DNA of 64,000 bases, from contig NZ_RDBE01000010.1 of the NCBI RefSeq assembly GCF_003674065.1, positions 225,577 to 289,576 of the forward strand. Reading direction: 5' to 3'. Below, in pieces: positions 45,292 through 54,830 of this stretch. A program made the position numbers and the translations under genes. Every line of letters starts with the position of its first letter. Position 1 is the stretch's first letter. Source of the stretch: Nocardioides mangrovicus. Lineage in GTDB: Bacteria > Actinomycetota > Actinomycetes > Propionibacteriales > Nocardioidaceae. Below the pieces are notes generated by a model. The model ran no database searches, was not told the DNA's origin, and saw only the letters and a program-made list of their open reading frames with translations.

Positions 45292-46821
45292 GTGGCCCAG
45301 CTCGACCGACTGCTGCCGACGCGCAGCCACGCGCACGCCACCGGCGCTCGCGGCGCTCGTGGGGGCGGCCGCCGCCGACCGCGGCGCGGCGTGCTGTCCT
45401 CGGGGGCGGCGAGCTCGCGCGTCCTGCTGCCGCTGATCTGCCTGGGGCTCGACCTCGGTCTGGTCCTGGTGGCGATCCTCGCCGCGACCGGGCTGCGGCA
45501 GTCGCTGCCGTTCCTCGACGGCGCACAGGACGTCGGCGTGCTGGTCGACAGCATCACCGGGCCGATCGTGGTCGGCTGGCTGGCCATGCTCGGCCTGTTC
45601 GGCACCTACCGCTCGCACGCCCTGGCCGCCGGTACCGAGGCCTACCGCGGCGTCGTCAACGCCTCCATCGTCTTCGCCGGCTTCGTGGGCATCGCCTGCT
45701 ACCTGTTCAAGGTCGAGCTGTCGCGGGGCTTCTTCGTGATGGCCTTCGTCATCGGCATCCCACTGCTGGTCGCCGGCCGGCTCGCGCTGCGACGCGGCGT
45801 GCACGCCGCCCGGCGCCGCGGGCTGTTGCGCCACCGCGTCCTGGTGGCCGGCGACTCCGCCCACATCGACGAGATCGCCACGATCATGGCCCGCGAGTCC
45901 TGGCTCGGCTACGGCGTGGTCGGTGCACTGCGCGCCCACGGCCAGAGCGACCTGGAGGCCACCGCCACCGGGGTGCCGTACGTCGGAGACGCCGCCGAGG
46001 CGGCCGACACGGCGCTGCGGGTGCGCGCCGACGCGATCATCGTCGCGGGCGGGGCGTTCCGCAGCTCGGTGGAGCTGCGACGGGCCCAGTGGGCACTGGA
46101 GGACCAGCACGTCGCGATCATCGTCGCGCCCAGCGTCACCGACGTCGCGCGCGAGCGCGTCGCCATCCGTCCCGTCGCCGGCCTGCCGCTGGTCCACGTC
46201 GAGCGCCCGCAGGGGCAGGCGGCCTCGCGCTGGGCCAAGCGGGTCTTCGACCTGCTCGGCGCCGGGCTGCTGGTGCTGCTGCTCTCACCGCTGCTGGTCT
46301 TCGCCGCGATCGTGGTCAAGCGCCACGACGGCGGCCCGGTCCTGTTCCGCCAGGTGCGCGTGGGTCGCGACGGCCAGCGCTTCGCGATGCTGAAGTTCCG
46401 CAGCATGGTCGTCGACGCCGAGGCCCGGCTGGCCGAGCTAAGTGCGGCGAACCAGAGCGACGGGCTGCTGTTCAAGGTCGCCGACGACCCGCGCATCACG
46501 GCTCCGGGGCGCTGGCTGCGCCGCTACTCCGTCGACGAGCTGCCCCAGCTGTTCAACGTGCTGCGCGGCGACATGAGCCTGGTGGGTCCGCGGCCCGCGC
46601 TGCCCGACGAGGTCAGCCGCTACGACACCGACGTCTCCCGCCGGTTGCGGGTGCGCCCGGGCATCACCGGCCTGTGGCAGGTCTCCGGCCGCTCGGACCT
46701 CTCCTGGGAAGACACGGTGCGTCTTGATCTGTACTACGTCGACAACTGGTCGATGCTGCAGGACCTGCTCATCTTGGCCCGGACCGTGAAGGCGGTCGTG
46801 GGCTCCGACGGCGCCTACTGA
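45292..46821 (+). CDS. Polyprenyl-phosphate sugar-1-phosphate transferase (WbaP/CpsE-like)
   Basis: This 509-residue enzyme should start glycan synthesis by moving a sugar-1-phosphate onto undecaprenyl phosphate. After a basic N-terminus come four to five helices and a CoA-binding-like Rossmann region (about 185-300) starting HRVLVAGDSAHIDEIATI. The C-terminal catalytic domain (about 310-509) has KRVFDLLGAGLL (the re-entrant helix), PVLFRQVRVGRDGQRF, the SVDELPQLFNVLRGDMSLVG motif with DE and RGDMSLVGPRP, and PGITGLWQVSGRS. Start GTG 45292 under a -10 box suggests a leaderless mRNA. It is the only initiating transferase visible here. Confidence 0.9.
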   Translation: MAQLDRLLPTRSHAHATGARGARGGGRRRPRRGVLSSGAASSRVLLPLICLGLDLGLVLVAILAATGLRQSLPFLDGAQDVGVLVDSITGPIVVGWLAMLGLFGTYRSHALAAGTEAYRGVVNASIVFAGFVGIACYLFKVELSRGFFVMAFVIGIPLLVAGRLALRRGVHAARRRGLLRHRVLVAGDSAHIDEIATIMARESWLGYGVVGALRAHGQSDLEATATGVPYVGDAAEAADTALRVRADAIIVAGGAFRSSVELRRAQWALEDQHVAIIVAPSVTDVARERVAIRPVAGLPLVHVERPQGQAASRWAKRVFDLLGAGLLVLLLSPLLVFAAIVVKRHDGGPVLFRQVRVGRDGQRFAMLKFRSMVVDAEARLAELSAANQSDGLLFKVADDPRITAPGRWLRRYSVDELPQLFNVLRGDMSLVGPRPALPDEVSRYDTDVSRRLRVRPGITGLWQVSGRSDLSWEDTVRLDLYYVDNWSMLQDLLILARTVKAVVGSDGAY

Positions 46822-46833
46822 GGGGCCGCGAGG

Positions 46834-47724
46834 TCAGGGGTAGGTCGTGAAGCTCTTGCCGAGGTCGGTGCTCAGCAGCAGCCGCTGACCCACCTGGGCC
46901 AGCACACGGTCGCCGGCGATGGCTAGGCCCAGTGGCGCGGCCGTGGTGCTCAGGCACGCGATCTGCGTGGCGGCCGCCTGGGAGGCGATCCGGGCGAGCT
47001 GCGCCGTGCAGGTGTCGCTCTCCGCGAGCACCAGGGGCAGCCCGCTGGCCGGCTGCGCCGCGGCGACAGCGCCCGTGACGGTGTAGGACACCGTGGCCGC
47101 GTCGGCGTCGTCGGGCACGTCGAGCAGGTTGGAGCCCGAGCAGCTGACCAGCGCGTGCGTGGCTCCGGGCAGGGTGGTCACCGACACCGGGACGCAGTCG
47201 AGGTTCTGCACGCCGCCGGTGACCGGGCCGTGGACGGCGCTCTTGGTGGTGTCGGTGTCGAGGTACCAGATCCGGCTGGGCACGGCTCCGCGCTTCCAGG
47301 TGGCGCCGGCGTCGACCGACGTCCAGGCGTGCAGCTTGCAGTCGGCGTCGGCGCCGACGATGCGCAGCGCCGAGCCCCCGGCCAGCACCCCCAGCGCCTC
47401 CTGCAGACCCGCGACGGTGCGGGCGACCAGCGGCCGGTCGGTGCCGCTGGCCACCCAGACGCGCGCCCGCCGGGCGTCGCGGGAGTCGCAGGAGCCGCGC
47501 GTCACCCGCAGCACCCGCCCGTCGGCCCCGGCGGCGAGGAAGAGCGGACCGGTGATCGAGGAGTCGGCGGTCTCGTCGCTCGAGGGCGTGGAGGTGGCGA
47601 TGACCGAGCCGTCGGAGACCGGCGTGCGATGGGTCTGGTGCCAGGCCAGCGCCAGCACGAGCAGGTCGGCCACCACGAAGGCGACGACGACGCCCCACGA
47701 GCGCAGCCATCGCATAGGTCGCAT
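46834..47724 (-). CDS. Membrane-anchored beta-propeller-like protein of unknown function
   Basis: I do not recognise this gene. The product (296 residues) has one N-terminal helix (about 8-28) and then a long extracytoplasmic region with BNR/Asp-box-like pieces (TSVDAGATWKRG near 140 and LLLSTDLGKSF near the end), so it is probably a beta-propeller outside the membrane. Cysteines near 78, 127, 175 and 195 may form disulfides. The start is ATG 47724; ATG 47715 (three residues later) is possible. It lies between the WbaP-like enzyme and an LCP ligase, which suggests a surface role. Confidence 0.7.
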   Translation of the reverse strand: MRPMRWLRSWGVVVAFVVADLLVLALAWHQTHRTPVSDGSVIATSTPSSDETADSSITGPLFLAAGADGRVLRVTRGSCDSRDARRARVWVASGTDRPLVARTVAGLQEALGVLAGGSALRIVGADADCKLHAWTSVDAGATWKRGAVPSRIWYLDTDTTKSAVHGPVTGGVQNLDCVPVSVTTLPGATHALVSCSGSNLLDVPDDADAATVSYTVTGAVAAAQPASGLPLVLAESDTCTAQLARIASQAAATQIACLSTTAAPLGLAIAGDRVLAQVGQRLLLSTDLGKSFTTYP

Positions 47725-47826
47725 ACTCCCACGGAGATCACGCCGTATCCGTAAACTAACTAGACACCGCCGGCGGAACCGATCCGCCCGACTCGACGCC
47801 GAGTCAGCACATCAGGGGGCTGCGAC
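47725..47826. promoter_or_regulatory. Divergent gap between the propeller gene and the LCP gene
   Basis: About 100 bases with a TA-rich core (GTAAACTAACTAGAC near 47751-47765) that probably holds promoters for both genes. AGGGGGC at 47813-47819 is the ribosome site for ATG 47827, so this gene, unlike several neighbours, is not leaderless. Confidence 0.45.
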
Positions 47827-48891
47827 ATGGTGCACGCCATGCTGTCCGAGGACGACGAGGACACCCGCGGGTTCGTGCGGCGCCACAAGGCGCTGGTCGT
47901 CCTGCTGGTGATCGTCCTGCTCATCCTCGCGGTCCTCGGCGGCGGCGCGTTCTACCTCAACCGGCAGATCGACTCGATCCCGCGGGTGGCGCTGAAGGTC
48001 AAGGGCGAGCGGCCGGCGGCGCCGACCAACCACTCGATGAACATCCTGCTCGCCGGAGCCGACAACGGCGCGGCCGGTGGCAATACCATCGCCAAGGAGG
48101 TCGCCGACGGGCACTGGGTCAGCGGCTCGCACCGCTCCGACACGATCATGGTGCTGCACCTGACCGCGGACCGGAAGCACGCCTACCTGATCTCGATCCC
48201 GCGCGACACCTATGTCACCGTCAGCGGCTACGGCAAGCAGAAGATCAACGCCGCCTTCTCCTACGGCGGCCCCTCGCTCTACGTGCAGACCATCGAGCAG
48301 TTCAGCCAGCTGCGGATGCAGCACCTGGCGATCATCGACTGGAACGGCTTCCGCGACCTGGCCACCGCGCTGGGCGGCGTGCAGGTCTACGTGCCCGACG
48401 ACAGCTACGACAGCGCCAACGACATCCACTGGCACAAGGGCGAGCAGACGCTGACCGGCAACAAGGCGCTGCTCTACGTCCGCCAGCGACACGGCTTGGC
48501 CAACGGCGACTTCGACCGCATCGCGCGGCAGCAGAACTTCCTGCGCTCCGCGCTCAGCCAGGCCGCCGACAAGGGCAACCTGACCAACCCGATCCGCTTC
48601 AAGAACATGCTGAGCGCGATCACGCACAACCTGACCATCGACTCCGCGTTCAGCAACAGCGACGTACGCAGCCTGGCCTGGTCGCTGCGTCACCTGCGGG
48701 CCAAGGACATCACCTTCGTGACCTGCCCGATGGAGCGCTTCGCCGACGAGCAGGTCGGCAGCGTCATCATCCCCGACCTCAAGCAGACCCGCGAGCTGTT
48801 CAGCGACGTCGCCACCGACGACCTGGACGCCTACGTGACCAAGTACGGCGTCAACGCCCGGACGCTGAACGCCGCCAACAACGTCAGCTAG
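47827..48891 (+). CDS. LytR-CpsA-Psr (LCP) glycan ligase
   Basis: LCP proteins transfer lipid-linked glycans onto peptidoglycan or arabinogalactan outside the membrane. This 354-residue protein has a cytosolic N-terminus, one helix (about 22-44) and an LCP domain (about 65-270) with ILLAGADNG, SDTIMVLHL, LISIPRDTYV and the catalytic region YVRQRHGLANGDFDRIARQQ. The arginines expected to bind pyrophosphate are present. ATG 47827 follows AGGGGGC. Its 3' end overlaps the opposed kinase gene by eight bases. It is the natural last step for a glycan of this locus. Confidence 0.9.
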   Translation: MVHAMLSEDDEDTRGFVRRHKALVVLLVIVLLILAVLGGGAFYLNRQIDSIPRVALKVKGERPAAPTNHSMNILLAGADNGAAGGNTIAKEVADGHWVSGSHRSDTIMVLHLTADRKHAYLISIPRDTYVTVSGYGKQKINAAFSYGGPSLYVQTIEQFSQLRMQHLAIIDWNGFRDLATALGGVQVYVPDDSYDSANDIHWHKGEQTLTGNKALLYVRQRHGLANGDFDRIARQQNFLRSALSQAADKGNLTNPIRFKNMLSAITHNLTIDSAFSNSDVRSLAWSLRHLRAKDITFVTCPMERFADEQVGSVIIPDLKQTRELFSDVATDDLDAYVTKYGVNARTLNAANNVS

Positions 48892-50470
48892 ACCGCCGCT
48901 TCCCGGCGATCGAGGTCAGCTCGACCGGCGGCTGGCCGTGCTCGTTCTCGCGGGCCGCGGTCCGCTCCCGCAGCGTCTGCTCGCGCTGGGCCTGCTCGCG
49001 TTCCTCGCGGCGGCGCATCCGCCGGTAGAGGAACCGGGCCCGCAGCGTGTTGCCGTTGGAGCGATCGCCGCCGGTGCGGTCATAGGCGGAGTAGTAGTCC
49101 TGGCTGTGGGTCGCGTGGCCGTAGCCGTACACGACGCCGCCGATGCCGCCCAGCGGCGCCCGGTTGAGCACCGATCCCAGCACGTGGCCGCCGACCTGCT
49201 GGAGCACCTTCGCGGCCAGGCGCGCCTGCTCCTTGTAGGTCTTGCCGACCGCCAGCACCAGGATCGAGCCGTCGACGATGCCCGAGAGCAGGCCGGCGTC
49301 GGTGACCGGCAGCAGCGGTGGGGCGTCGATGAGCACCATGTAGTCCGCGGCCACCAGCTCCTCGATGACGCTCTGCATCCTCTGCGAGCCGAGCAGCTCG
49401 GAGGGGTTGGGCGGGATCCGGCCGGCGGCGATGACGTCGAGGTTGGGCAGGCCGGGATCCTGGATCGTGGCGCGCAGGTCGATGTCTCCGGCCAGCACCT
49501 GGGTGAGCCCGACGACGGGGTCGAGCTCGAAGATCGTGGAGACCATCGGCCGGCGCAGGTCGCCGTCGAGCAGGATGGTCTTCTGCCCGGCCGCGGCGAG
49601 CACCCGGGCCAGGTTGGCGGTCACCACCGACTTGCCCTCGCCGGCGTTGGCGCTGGTGATGACGATGCTCTGCGGCGGCTTGTCGACGTCGACGAAGCGC
49701 AGGTTGGTCCGCAGCTGGCGCAGCGCCTCGGCGGCCGGTCCGGTCTGGGAGCCGACCAGGCCGTCGTCGCCCACGCGGTCCAGCTCGTCGGACTCCGGCA
49801 GGATCGTGAGCACGCTGGTGCCGACGAGGCTCTCCATGTCGTCCACGGTGCGGATGCGGCTGTCGAGCTGGCGGCGCACCAGCGCGAGCAGGTAGCCGGC
49901 CACGATGCCCGCGATGCCACCGGCGAGCAGGTTGATGCGGTAGTCCGGCGAGGAGGGCGCGCTGGGCGCACCGGCCTGCTGGGTGGCGACCAGCTTGACC
50001 AGGGTGCTCACCGGCGCCCCGGAGGGCCGGGCCGCGGACTCCAGCTTGGCGGCCTCGGTCGACATCGCCCCGATCACCGCGTTGGCCAGGTCGCGCGCCT
50101 GGGACGGTGAGCTCGCGGTGGCGTAGATGGTCAGCTGCGGGTTGTCGGCGTCACCGACGGCGCTGAAGCGGCTGGCGATGTCGCTCGGCGTCTCGTCGAG
50201 CTTGAGGCTGTCGATGACGTCCTGTGCGACGGCGGTGCTGCTGACCAGGCCGACGTAGACCGAGAGCTTCTGCTGGGCCAGGCTGGTCGCGCTGTACACG
50301 TCGCTGACCGAGTCGCCGCTGTCGACGGCGACGTAGCCCTTCGAGGTGGCCGTGTACACCACCGGCTGGTGCAGCGTGTAGAGGAGCGCCGCCACCAGGC
50401 CCAGGGAGAACGTCGCGAAGATGACGCGCCAGTTGACGCGCGTGAGGCGCACGAAGTCCACGACGGTCAC
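48884..50470 (-). CDS. Wzz-type chain-length regulator/BY-kinase (CpsCD-like fusion)
   Basis: This 528-residue protein combines a Wzz membrane domain (helices near 15-35 and 178-198) with a C-terminal tyrosine kinase. The kinase is intact: Walker A NAGEGKSVVTANLA, Walker A' LLDGDLRRP, Walker B VLIDAPPLLPVTDA, and a tyrosine-rich tail (YGYGHATHSQDYYSAYD). It regulates export and length of polysaccharides by autophosphorylation, reversed by an LMW-PTP, of which two are encoded in the window. I chose GTG 50470, eight bases after GGAGG; ATG 50485 directly abuts another GGAGG. It is convergent with the LCP gene. Confidence 0.9.
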   Translation of the reverse strand: MTVVDFVRLTRVNWRVIFATFSLGLVAALLYTLHQPVVYTATSKGYVAVDSGDSVSDVYSATSLAQQKLSVYVGLVSSTAVAQDVIDSLKLDETPSDIASRFSAVGDADNPQLTIYATASSPSQARDLANAVIGAMSTEAAKLESAARPSGAPVSTLVKLVATQQAGAPSAPSSPDYRINLLAGGIAGIVAGYLLALVRRQLDSRIRTVDDMESLVGTSVLTILPESDELDRVGDDGLVGSQTGPAAEALRQLRTNLRFVDVDKPPQSIVITSANAGEGKSVVTANLARVLAAAGQKTILLDGDLRRPMVSTIFELDPVVGLTQVLAGDIDLRATIQDPGLPNLDVIAAGRIPPNPSELLGSQRMQSVIEELVAADYMVLIDAPPLLPVTDAGLLSGIVDGSILVLAVGKTYKEQARLAAKVLQQVGGHVLGSVLNRAPLGGIGGVVYGYGHATHSQDYYSAYDRTGGDRSNGNTLRARFLYRRMRRREEREQAQREQTLRERTAARENEHGQPPVELTSIAGKRRSS

Positions 50471-50581
50471 GCGCGCGGCCTCCATCCTCCGACTGATGCC
50501 GGTGAGACAGGAGTTTACAAGCGGATCACCCGCTTTGCCCGATCTGCCCGGTGGCGCCGCGCCGCTGCCGCGCAGCGTTCC

Positions 50582-50593
50582 TATCCTGGTCCC
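50582..50593 (+). promoter_or_regulatory. Probable -10 box TATCCT before the nucleotidyltransferase gene
   Basis: TATCCT at 50582-50587 lies six bases before ATG 50594 and no ribosome site is present, fitting a leaderless transcript. The rest of this 123-base divergent gap shows no other clear element. Confidence 0.5.
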
Positions 50594-51454
50594 ATGACCG
50601 CGGTCGCGATCGACGGGTCGGCGCGGGTGGCGCTGGCCCACGCCGTGGTGCAGGTCCTGGCCGAACGGGCCGGCGTCGACCTGCTGCACGTGAAGGGCCC
50701 CGCCCTCGACGCCTCGCTGCGCGACGCCGAACGGATCAGCACCGACGCCGACGTCTTGGTGCGGCCCGGCCACGTGCTGGCCCTCACCGCGGCCCTGGTC
50801 GACCACGGCTGGCGGCTGGTCACCGGCTTCGCCAGCGGATCGGTCTTCGAGCACGCGGCCAACTACCACCACGACGCCTGGGGCTACGTCGACGTCCACC
50901 GCAGCTTCCCTGGCGTCACGATCGGCAGCGAGCAGGCCTTCGACCTGCTCTGGGCCGACCGCACCGCCTCCGAGGTGGCCCACCGGGCCTGCGCGGTGCC
51001 GTCGGTGCGCGACCAGGCGCTGCTGCTGTGCCTGCACGCCGCCCGCGGCATGGGCGCACCGCGCGCCGTCGCCGACCTCGACCGCGCGTGGGGTGCCGCC
51101 GACGAGGCCGACCGCGCCCGCCTGCGCGCCCGCGCCGACGAGCTCGGCGCGCGGGTGGCGCTGGCCGCGGCCCTGGGCGAGCTCGACGCCGGCGACCTCG
51201 GCGAGGACCGCACCGTGCCGCTGTGGCGCTACTACTCCCAGGGCGGGTCGCGCGTCGATGAGTGGGTGGCCCGGCTGCGGGCCGCCCCCAGCCGCCGTGC
51301 AGCGGTGCGGACCGCCGTACGCGGCCTCGGCGTCAACCGCGAGTACGCCGCGATGGCGCTGGGCCACGAACCCTCGCGCCGCGAGCTGGCCGGGCTCTTC
51401 GCCGGTCGGATCGGCACGGGCGTGCGCCAGCTGGTGCGGCGGCGCGATGGCTGA
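50594..51454 (+). CDS. Nucleotidyltransferase-family protein (NTP_transf_5-like)
   Basis: This 286-residue soluble protein fits the uncharacterised nucleotidyltransferase family (NTP_transf_5) through LHVKGPALDASL (about 31-42) and ISTDADVLVRP with acidic residues Asp51 and Asp53, the likely metal pair. The middle has a helical region rich in Ala/Arg. Members are found beside PqqD-like and HprK-like genes in surface-glycan loci and in lasso-peptide clusters, but their substrate is not known. The next gene, a PqqD-like protein, starts eight bases before this stop, so both are coupled. Confidence 0.7.
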   Translation: MTAVAIDGSARVALAHAVVQVLAERAGVDLLHVKGPALDASLRDAERISTDADVLVRPGHVLALTAALVDHGWRLVTGFASGSVFEHAANYHHDAWGYVDVHRSFPGVTIGSEQAFDLLWADRTASEVAHRACAVPSVRDQALLLCLHAARGMGAPRAVADLDRAWGAADEADRARLRARADELGARVALAAALGELDAGDLGEDRTVPLWRYYSQGGSRVDEWVARLRAAPSRRAAVRTAVRGLGVNREYAAMALGHEPSRRELAGLFAGRIGTGVRQLVRRRDG

Positions 51455-51725
51455 GCGCTACGCCGTCCCCGACGACCTCGGCTGGGTGGCCACCCGCCGC
51501 ACGCCGGCCCCGCAGGTCACCATCGCGCTGCTCCCCGACGGACCGCCCTTCGCCCTGCACGGCGCCTCCGCCGCGATCTGGCTGGCCGTCGTCGACCTCG
51601 CCGACCCCGCCGCGGTCGTCACCCGCGTGGCCGAGGAGACCGAGCAGCCCGAGGACGTGGTGCGCGAGGGGGTCCTGGGGTTCCTCGAAGAGCTGGCCGG
51701 GCGGGGTTTCCTCCGGCCGGCCTGA
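51447..51725 (+). CDS. PqqD-like protein
   Basis: This 92-residue protein has a winged-helix PqqD fold: an N-terminal beta hairpin with a short linker, FALHGASAAIWLAVVDL as the helix-1 region, and a C-terminal EDVVREGVLGFLEELAGRGF. PqqD-type domains usually bind a peptide or protein substrate for a modifying enzyme. No precursor peptide was found near it. It starts inside the nucleotidyltransferase stop region (ATG 51447), so the two products probably act together. A second PqqD-like gene is at 57974. Confidence 0.7.
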   Translation: MAERYAVPDDLGWVATRRTPAPQVTIALLPDGPPFALHGASAAIWLAVVDLADPAAVVTRVAEETEQPEDVVREGVLGFLEELAGRGFLRPA

Positions 51726-51730
51726 GCCCC

Positions 51731-51803
51731 GTTCACCATGCCACCATGGTGAAAAGCCACCTCCCACGACGTAGGACCTGTGGGAAGTGGCACTTCGTCG
51801 TGG
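51731..51803 (+). repeat. Left 73-base inverted repeat beside the AbiEi-like gene
   Basis: This segment matches the reverse complement of 52826-52898 at 59 of 73 positions without gaps. It contains a hairpin TTCACCATG-CCAC-CATGGTGAA (51732-51753) and a second stem CCTCCCAC...GTGGGAAG. No target-site duplication could be assigned. Confidence 0.85.
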
Positions 51804-51876
51804 TGAGTGCGGAGGTTCTCCACAGATTCGACGCACCATCTGGTGGCGGGATCCGACGCTGCCCAGATTGGTGGGC

Positions 51877-52815
51877 ATGGATGACCTCCTCGAGCAGATC
51901 CGCGAGCACTTCGGCGTCTTCACCACCGGCGATGCGAAGCTGCGCGGCCTGGACGGGAAGGCGATCGCCCGCGAGGTCCGGTCGGGCACCTGGCACCGGA
52001 TCCGCCGCGGCGGATTCGTGGCCGGTGAGACCTGGCGACAGGCCGACGCCGAGACCCGGCACCTGATCCGGGCCGCGGCGATCCAGCGCTCCTACGGCGA
52101 CCGCGTCGCGTTCAGCCACACCACGGCCGCGCTGCTGCACGGCCTCGACGTGTGGGGGCTCGACCTCGATCGCGTCCACGTCACGCGGTGCGACACCGGA
52201 GCCGGCCGGGTCGAGCGCGACGTCGTCCACCACGAGGGCTTCCCCGAGTCCGACGAGCTCACGCGCGTCGGCGGATGGCAGGTCGTCGACCCGGCCCGAG
52301 CCGCGCTGGAGACCGGGACGCTGGGCACACCCGACAGCGCGATGATCACCATCAACCACTGCCTGCACCGTGGCCTGGCCACTCCCGAGGAGCTGATCGA
52401 GCGCTACGCACGCTTCCAGCGCTGGCCGCAGAGCCAGCAGCTGCAGGTGGTGCTCCGCCTGGCCGACGCCCGGGTCGAGTCACCGGGAGAGTCGCGGTGC
52501 CTGTGGTACTTCTGGCTCAACGGCGTGCCGATGCCGGAGCTGCAGTGGCCCGTGTGGGTCGACGGGCGCGAGCACCGCGTCGACTTCGCCTGGCCGCAGC
52601 ACCGGCTGCTCGGCGAGTTCGACGGCCGGGTCAAGTACGGCCGGCTGCTCAAGCCGGGCCAGCGACCTGAGGACGCCCTCTTCGACGAGAAGCAGCGCGA
52701 GGACGCGATCCGCCGGATCACCCGGTGCATGATGATCCGCTACGTCTGGGGCGACCTCCGCGACCCCCGACGGATGTGCCAGCTCACCAAGCGCATGCTC
52801 GACGTCGCCGCCTGA
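51877..52815 (+). CDS. AbiEi-like N-terminal domain fused to a PD-(D/E)xK-type nuclease-like domain
   Basis: This 312-residue protein begins with an AbiEi-antitoxin-like winged helix (about 1-55: HFGVFTTGDAKLRGLDGK...RIRRGGF). A middle region has VAFSHTTAALLHGL. The C-terminal domain resembles DUF559/Vsr endonucleases: Asp236 in VDFAW, then GEFDGRVKY with Glu247, Asp249 and Lys253, a plausible PD-(D/E)xK active site. Actinobacteria often have many such proteins; their role is unknown. There is no partner toxin gene. It sits alone between two 73-base inverted repeats and separates the PqqD-like gene from rmlA. I chose ATG 51877 from the start of the AbiEi fold; GTG 51871 is close. Confidence 0.75.
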   Translation: MDDLLEQIREHFGVFTTGDAKLRGLDGKAIAREVRSGTWHRIRRGGFVAGETWRQADAETRHLIRAAAIQRSYGDRVAFSHTTAALLHGLDVWGLDLDRVHVTRCDTGAGRVERDVVHHEGFPESDELTRVGGWQVVDPARAALETGTLGTPDSAMITINHCLHRGLATPEELIERYARFQRWPQSQQLQVVLRLADARVESPGESRCLWYFWLNGVPMPELQWPVWVDGREHRVDFAWPQHRLLGEFDGRVKYGRLLKPGQRPEDALFDEKQREDAIRRITRCMMIRYVWGDLRDPRRMCQLTKRMLDVAA

Positions 52816-52825
52816 GCCCTGCTTC

Positions 52826-52898
52826 CCACGATGAACTGCCGCTTCCCACAGGTCCTGCACCGTGGGAAGTGGTCGTTCACCATGCCACCATGGTGAAC
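52826..52898 (-). repeat. Right 73-base inverted repeat beside the AbiEi-like gene
   Basis: This is the reverse-complement partner of 51731-51803. It includes a stem CTTCCCAC-N12-GTGGGAAG (52842-52869) and a perfect CGTTCACCATG-CCAC-CATGGTGAACG hairpin (52874-52899). It ends 26 bases from the rmlA stop, so it could also end transcripts from both sides. Confidence 0.85.
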
Positions 52899-52923
52899 GA
52901 GCGCGGCCGGGCCGGCCGAGGCC

Positions 52924-53787
52924 TCAGTCCTCCAGCAGCCCCAGCAGGTACGACCCGTACCCGCTCTTGACGAGCTTCTCGGCCCGGACCCGCAGCTCGT
53001 CATCGGACAAGAAGCCCATCCGCCAGCCGACCTCCTCGGGGGCGCCGATCTTCAGGCCCTGGCGGCCTTCGAGGGTGCGCACGAAGTTGCCGGCGTCCGA
53101 CAGCGAGTCGAAGGTGCCGGTGTCGAGCCAGGCGGTGCCGCGCGGGAGCACCTCCACCTGCAGCGTGCCCTGCTCGAGGTAGATCCGGTTGAGGTCGGTG
53201 ATCTCCAGCTCGCCGCGGGCCGAGGGCTGCAGGTCCGCCGCGTGGTCGACGACGGTCTCGTCGTAGAAGTAGAGGCCGGGCACCGCGTAGTGGCTGCGCG
53301 GGTGCTCGGGCTTCTCCTCCAGCGAGACCGCGCGGCCGGAGTCGTCGAACTCCACGACGCCGTACGCCTGGGGATCCTGCACGCGGTAGCCGAACACCGC
53401 CGCCCCCCGCAGCGCCTCGAACCGGGTGAGCTGGGCGCCGAGGCCGGGACCGTAGAAGATGTTGTCGCCCAGGACCAGCGCCGAGGGCCCGCCCCGTACG
53501 TGGTCCGCGCCGATGACGAAGGCCTGGGCCAGGCCGTCGGGCGAGGGCTGCTGCGCCCAGGTGATGTGGACGCCGAACTGGGAGCCGTCGCCCAGCAGGG
53601 ACTCGAACTGCGGCGCGTCGTGGGGCGTGGTGATGATGAGGATGTCGCGCACTCCGGCGAGCATCAGCGTCGAGAGCGGGTAGTAGATCATCGGCTTGTC
53701 GTAGACCGGCACCAGCTGCTTGCTGATGCCCAGGGTGATCGGATGCAGCCGAGAGCCCGTGCCGCCCGCCAGGATGATGCCGCGCAT
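52924..53787 (-). CDS. rmlA: Glucose-1-phosphate thymidylyltransferase
   Basis: RmlA makes dTDP-glucose from dTTP and glucose-1-phosphate, the first step of dTDP-rhamnose synthesis. The 287-residue length is standard. [11 protein letters not shown] (6-16) is the nucleotide-binding loop, [18 protein letters not shown] follows, and [20 protein letters not shown] plus LDTGTFDSL are typical. The ATG at 53787 has a TACGCT box eight bases upstream and no ribosome site. It is divergent from rmlB, so the pathway genes share a 42-base control region. Confidence 0.95.
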   Translation of the reverse strand: MRGIILAGGTGSRLHPITLGISKQLVPVYDKPMIYYPLSTLMLAGVRDILIITTPHDAPQFESLLGDGSQFGVHITWAQQPSPDGLAQAFVIGADHVRGGPSALVLGDNIFYGPGLGAQLTRFEALRGAAVFGYRVQDPQAYGVVEFDDSGRAVSLEEKPEHPRSHYAVPGLYFYDETVVDHAADLQPSARGELEITDLNRIYLEQGTLQVEVLPRGTAWLDTGTFDSLSDAGNFVRTLEGRQGLKIGAPEEVGWRMGFLSDDELRVRAEKLVKSGYGSYLLGLLED

Positions 53788-54828
<1,041 letters not shown>

Positions 54829-54830
54829 GG

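Noticed and set aside
51731..52898. Classical insertion sequence
   Set aside because: Inverted repeats are present but the gene has no transposase motif and no target duplication was found.
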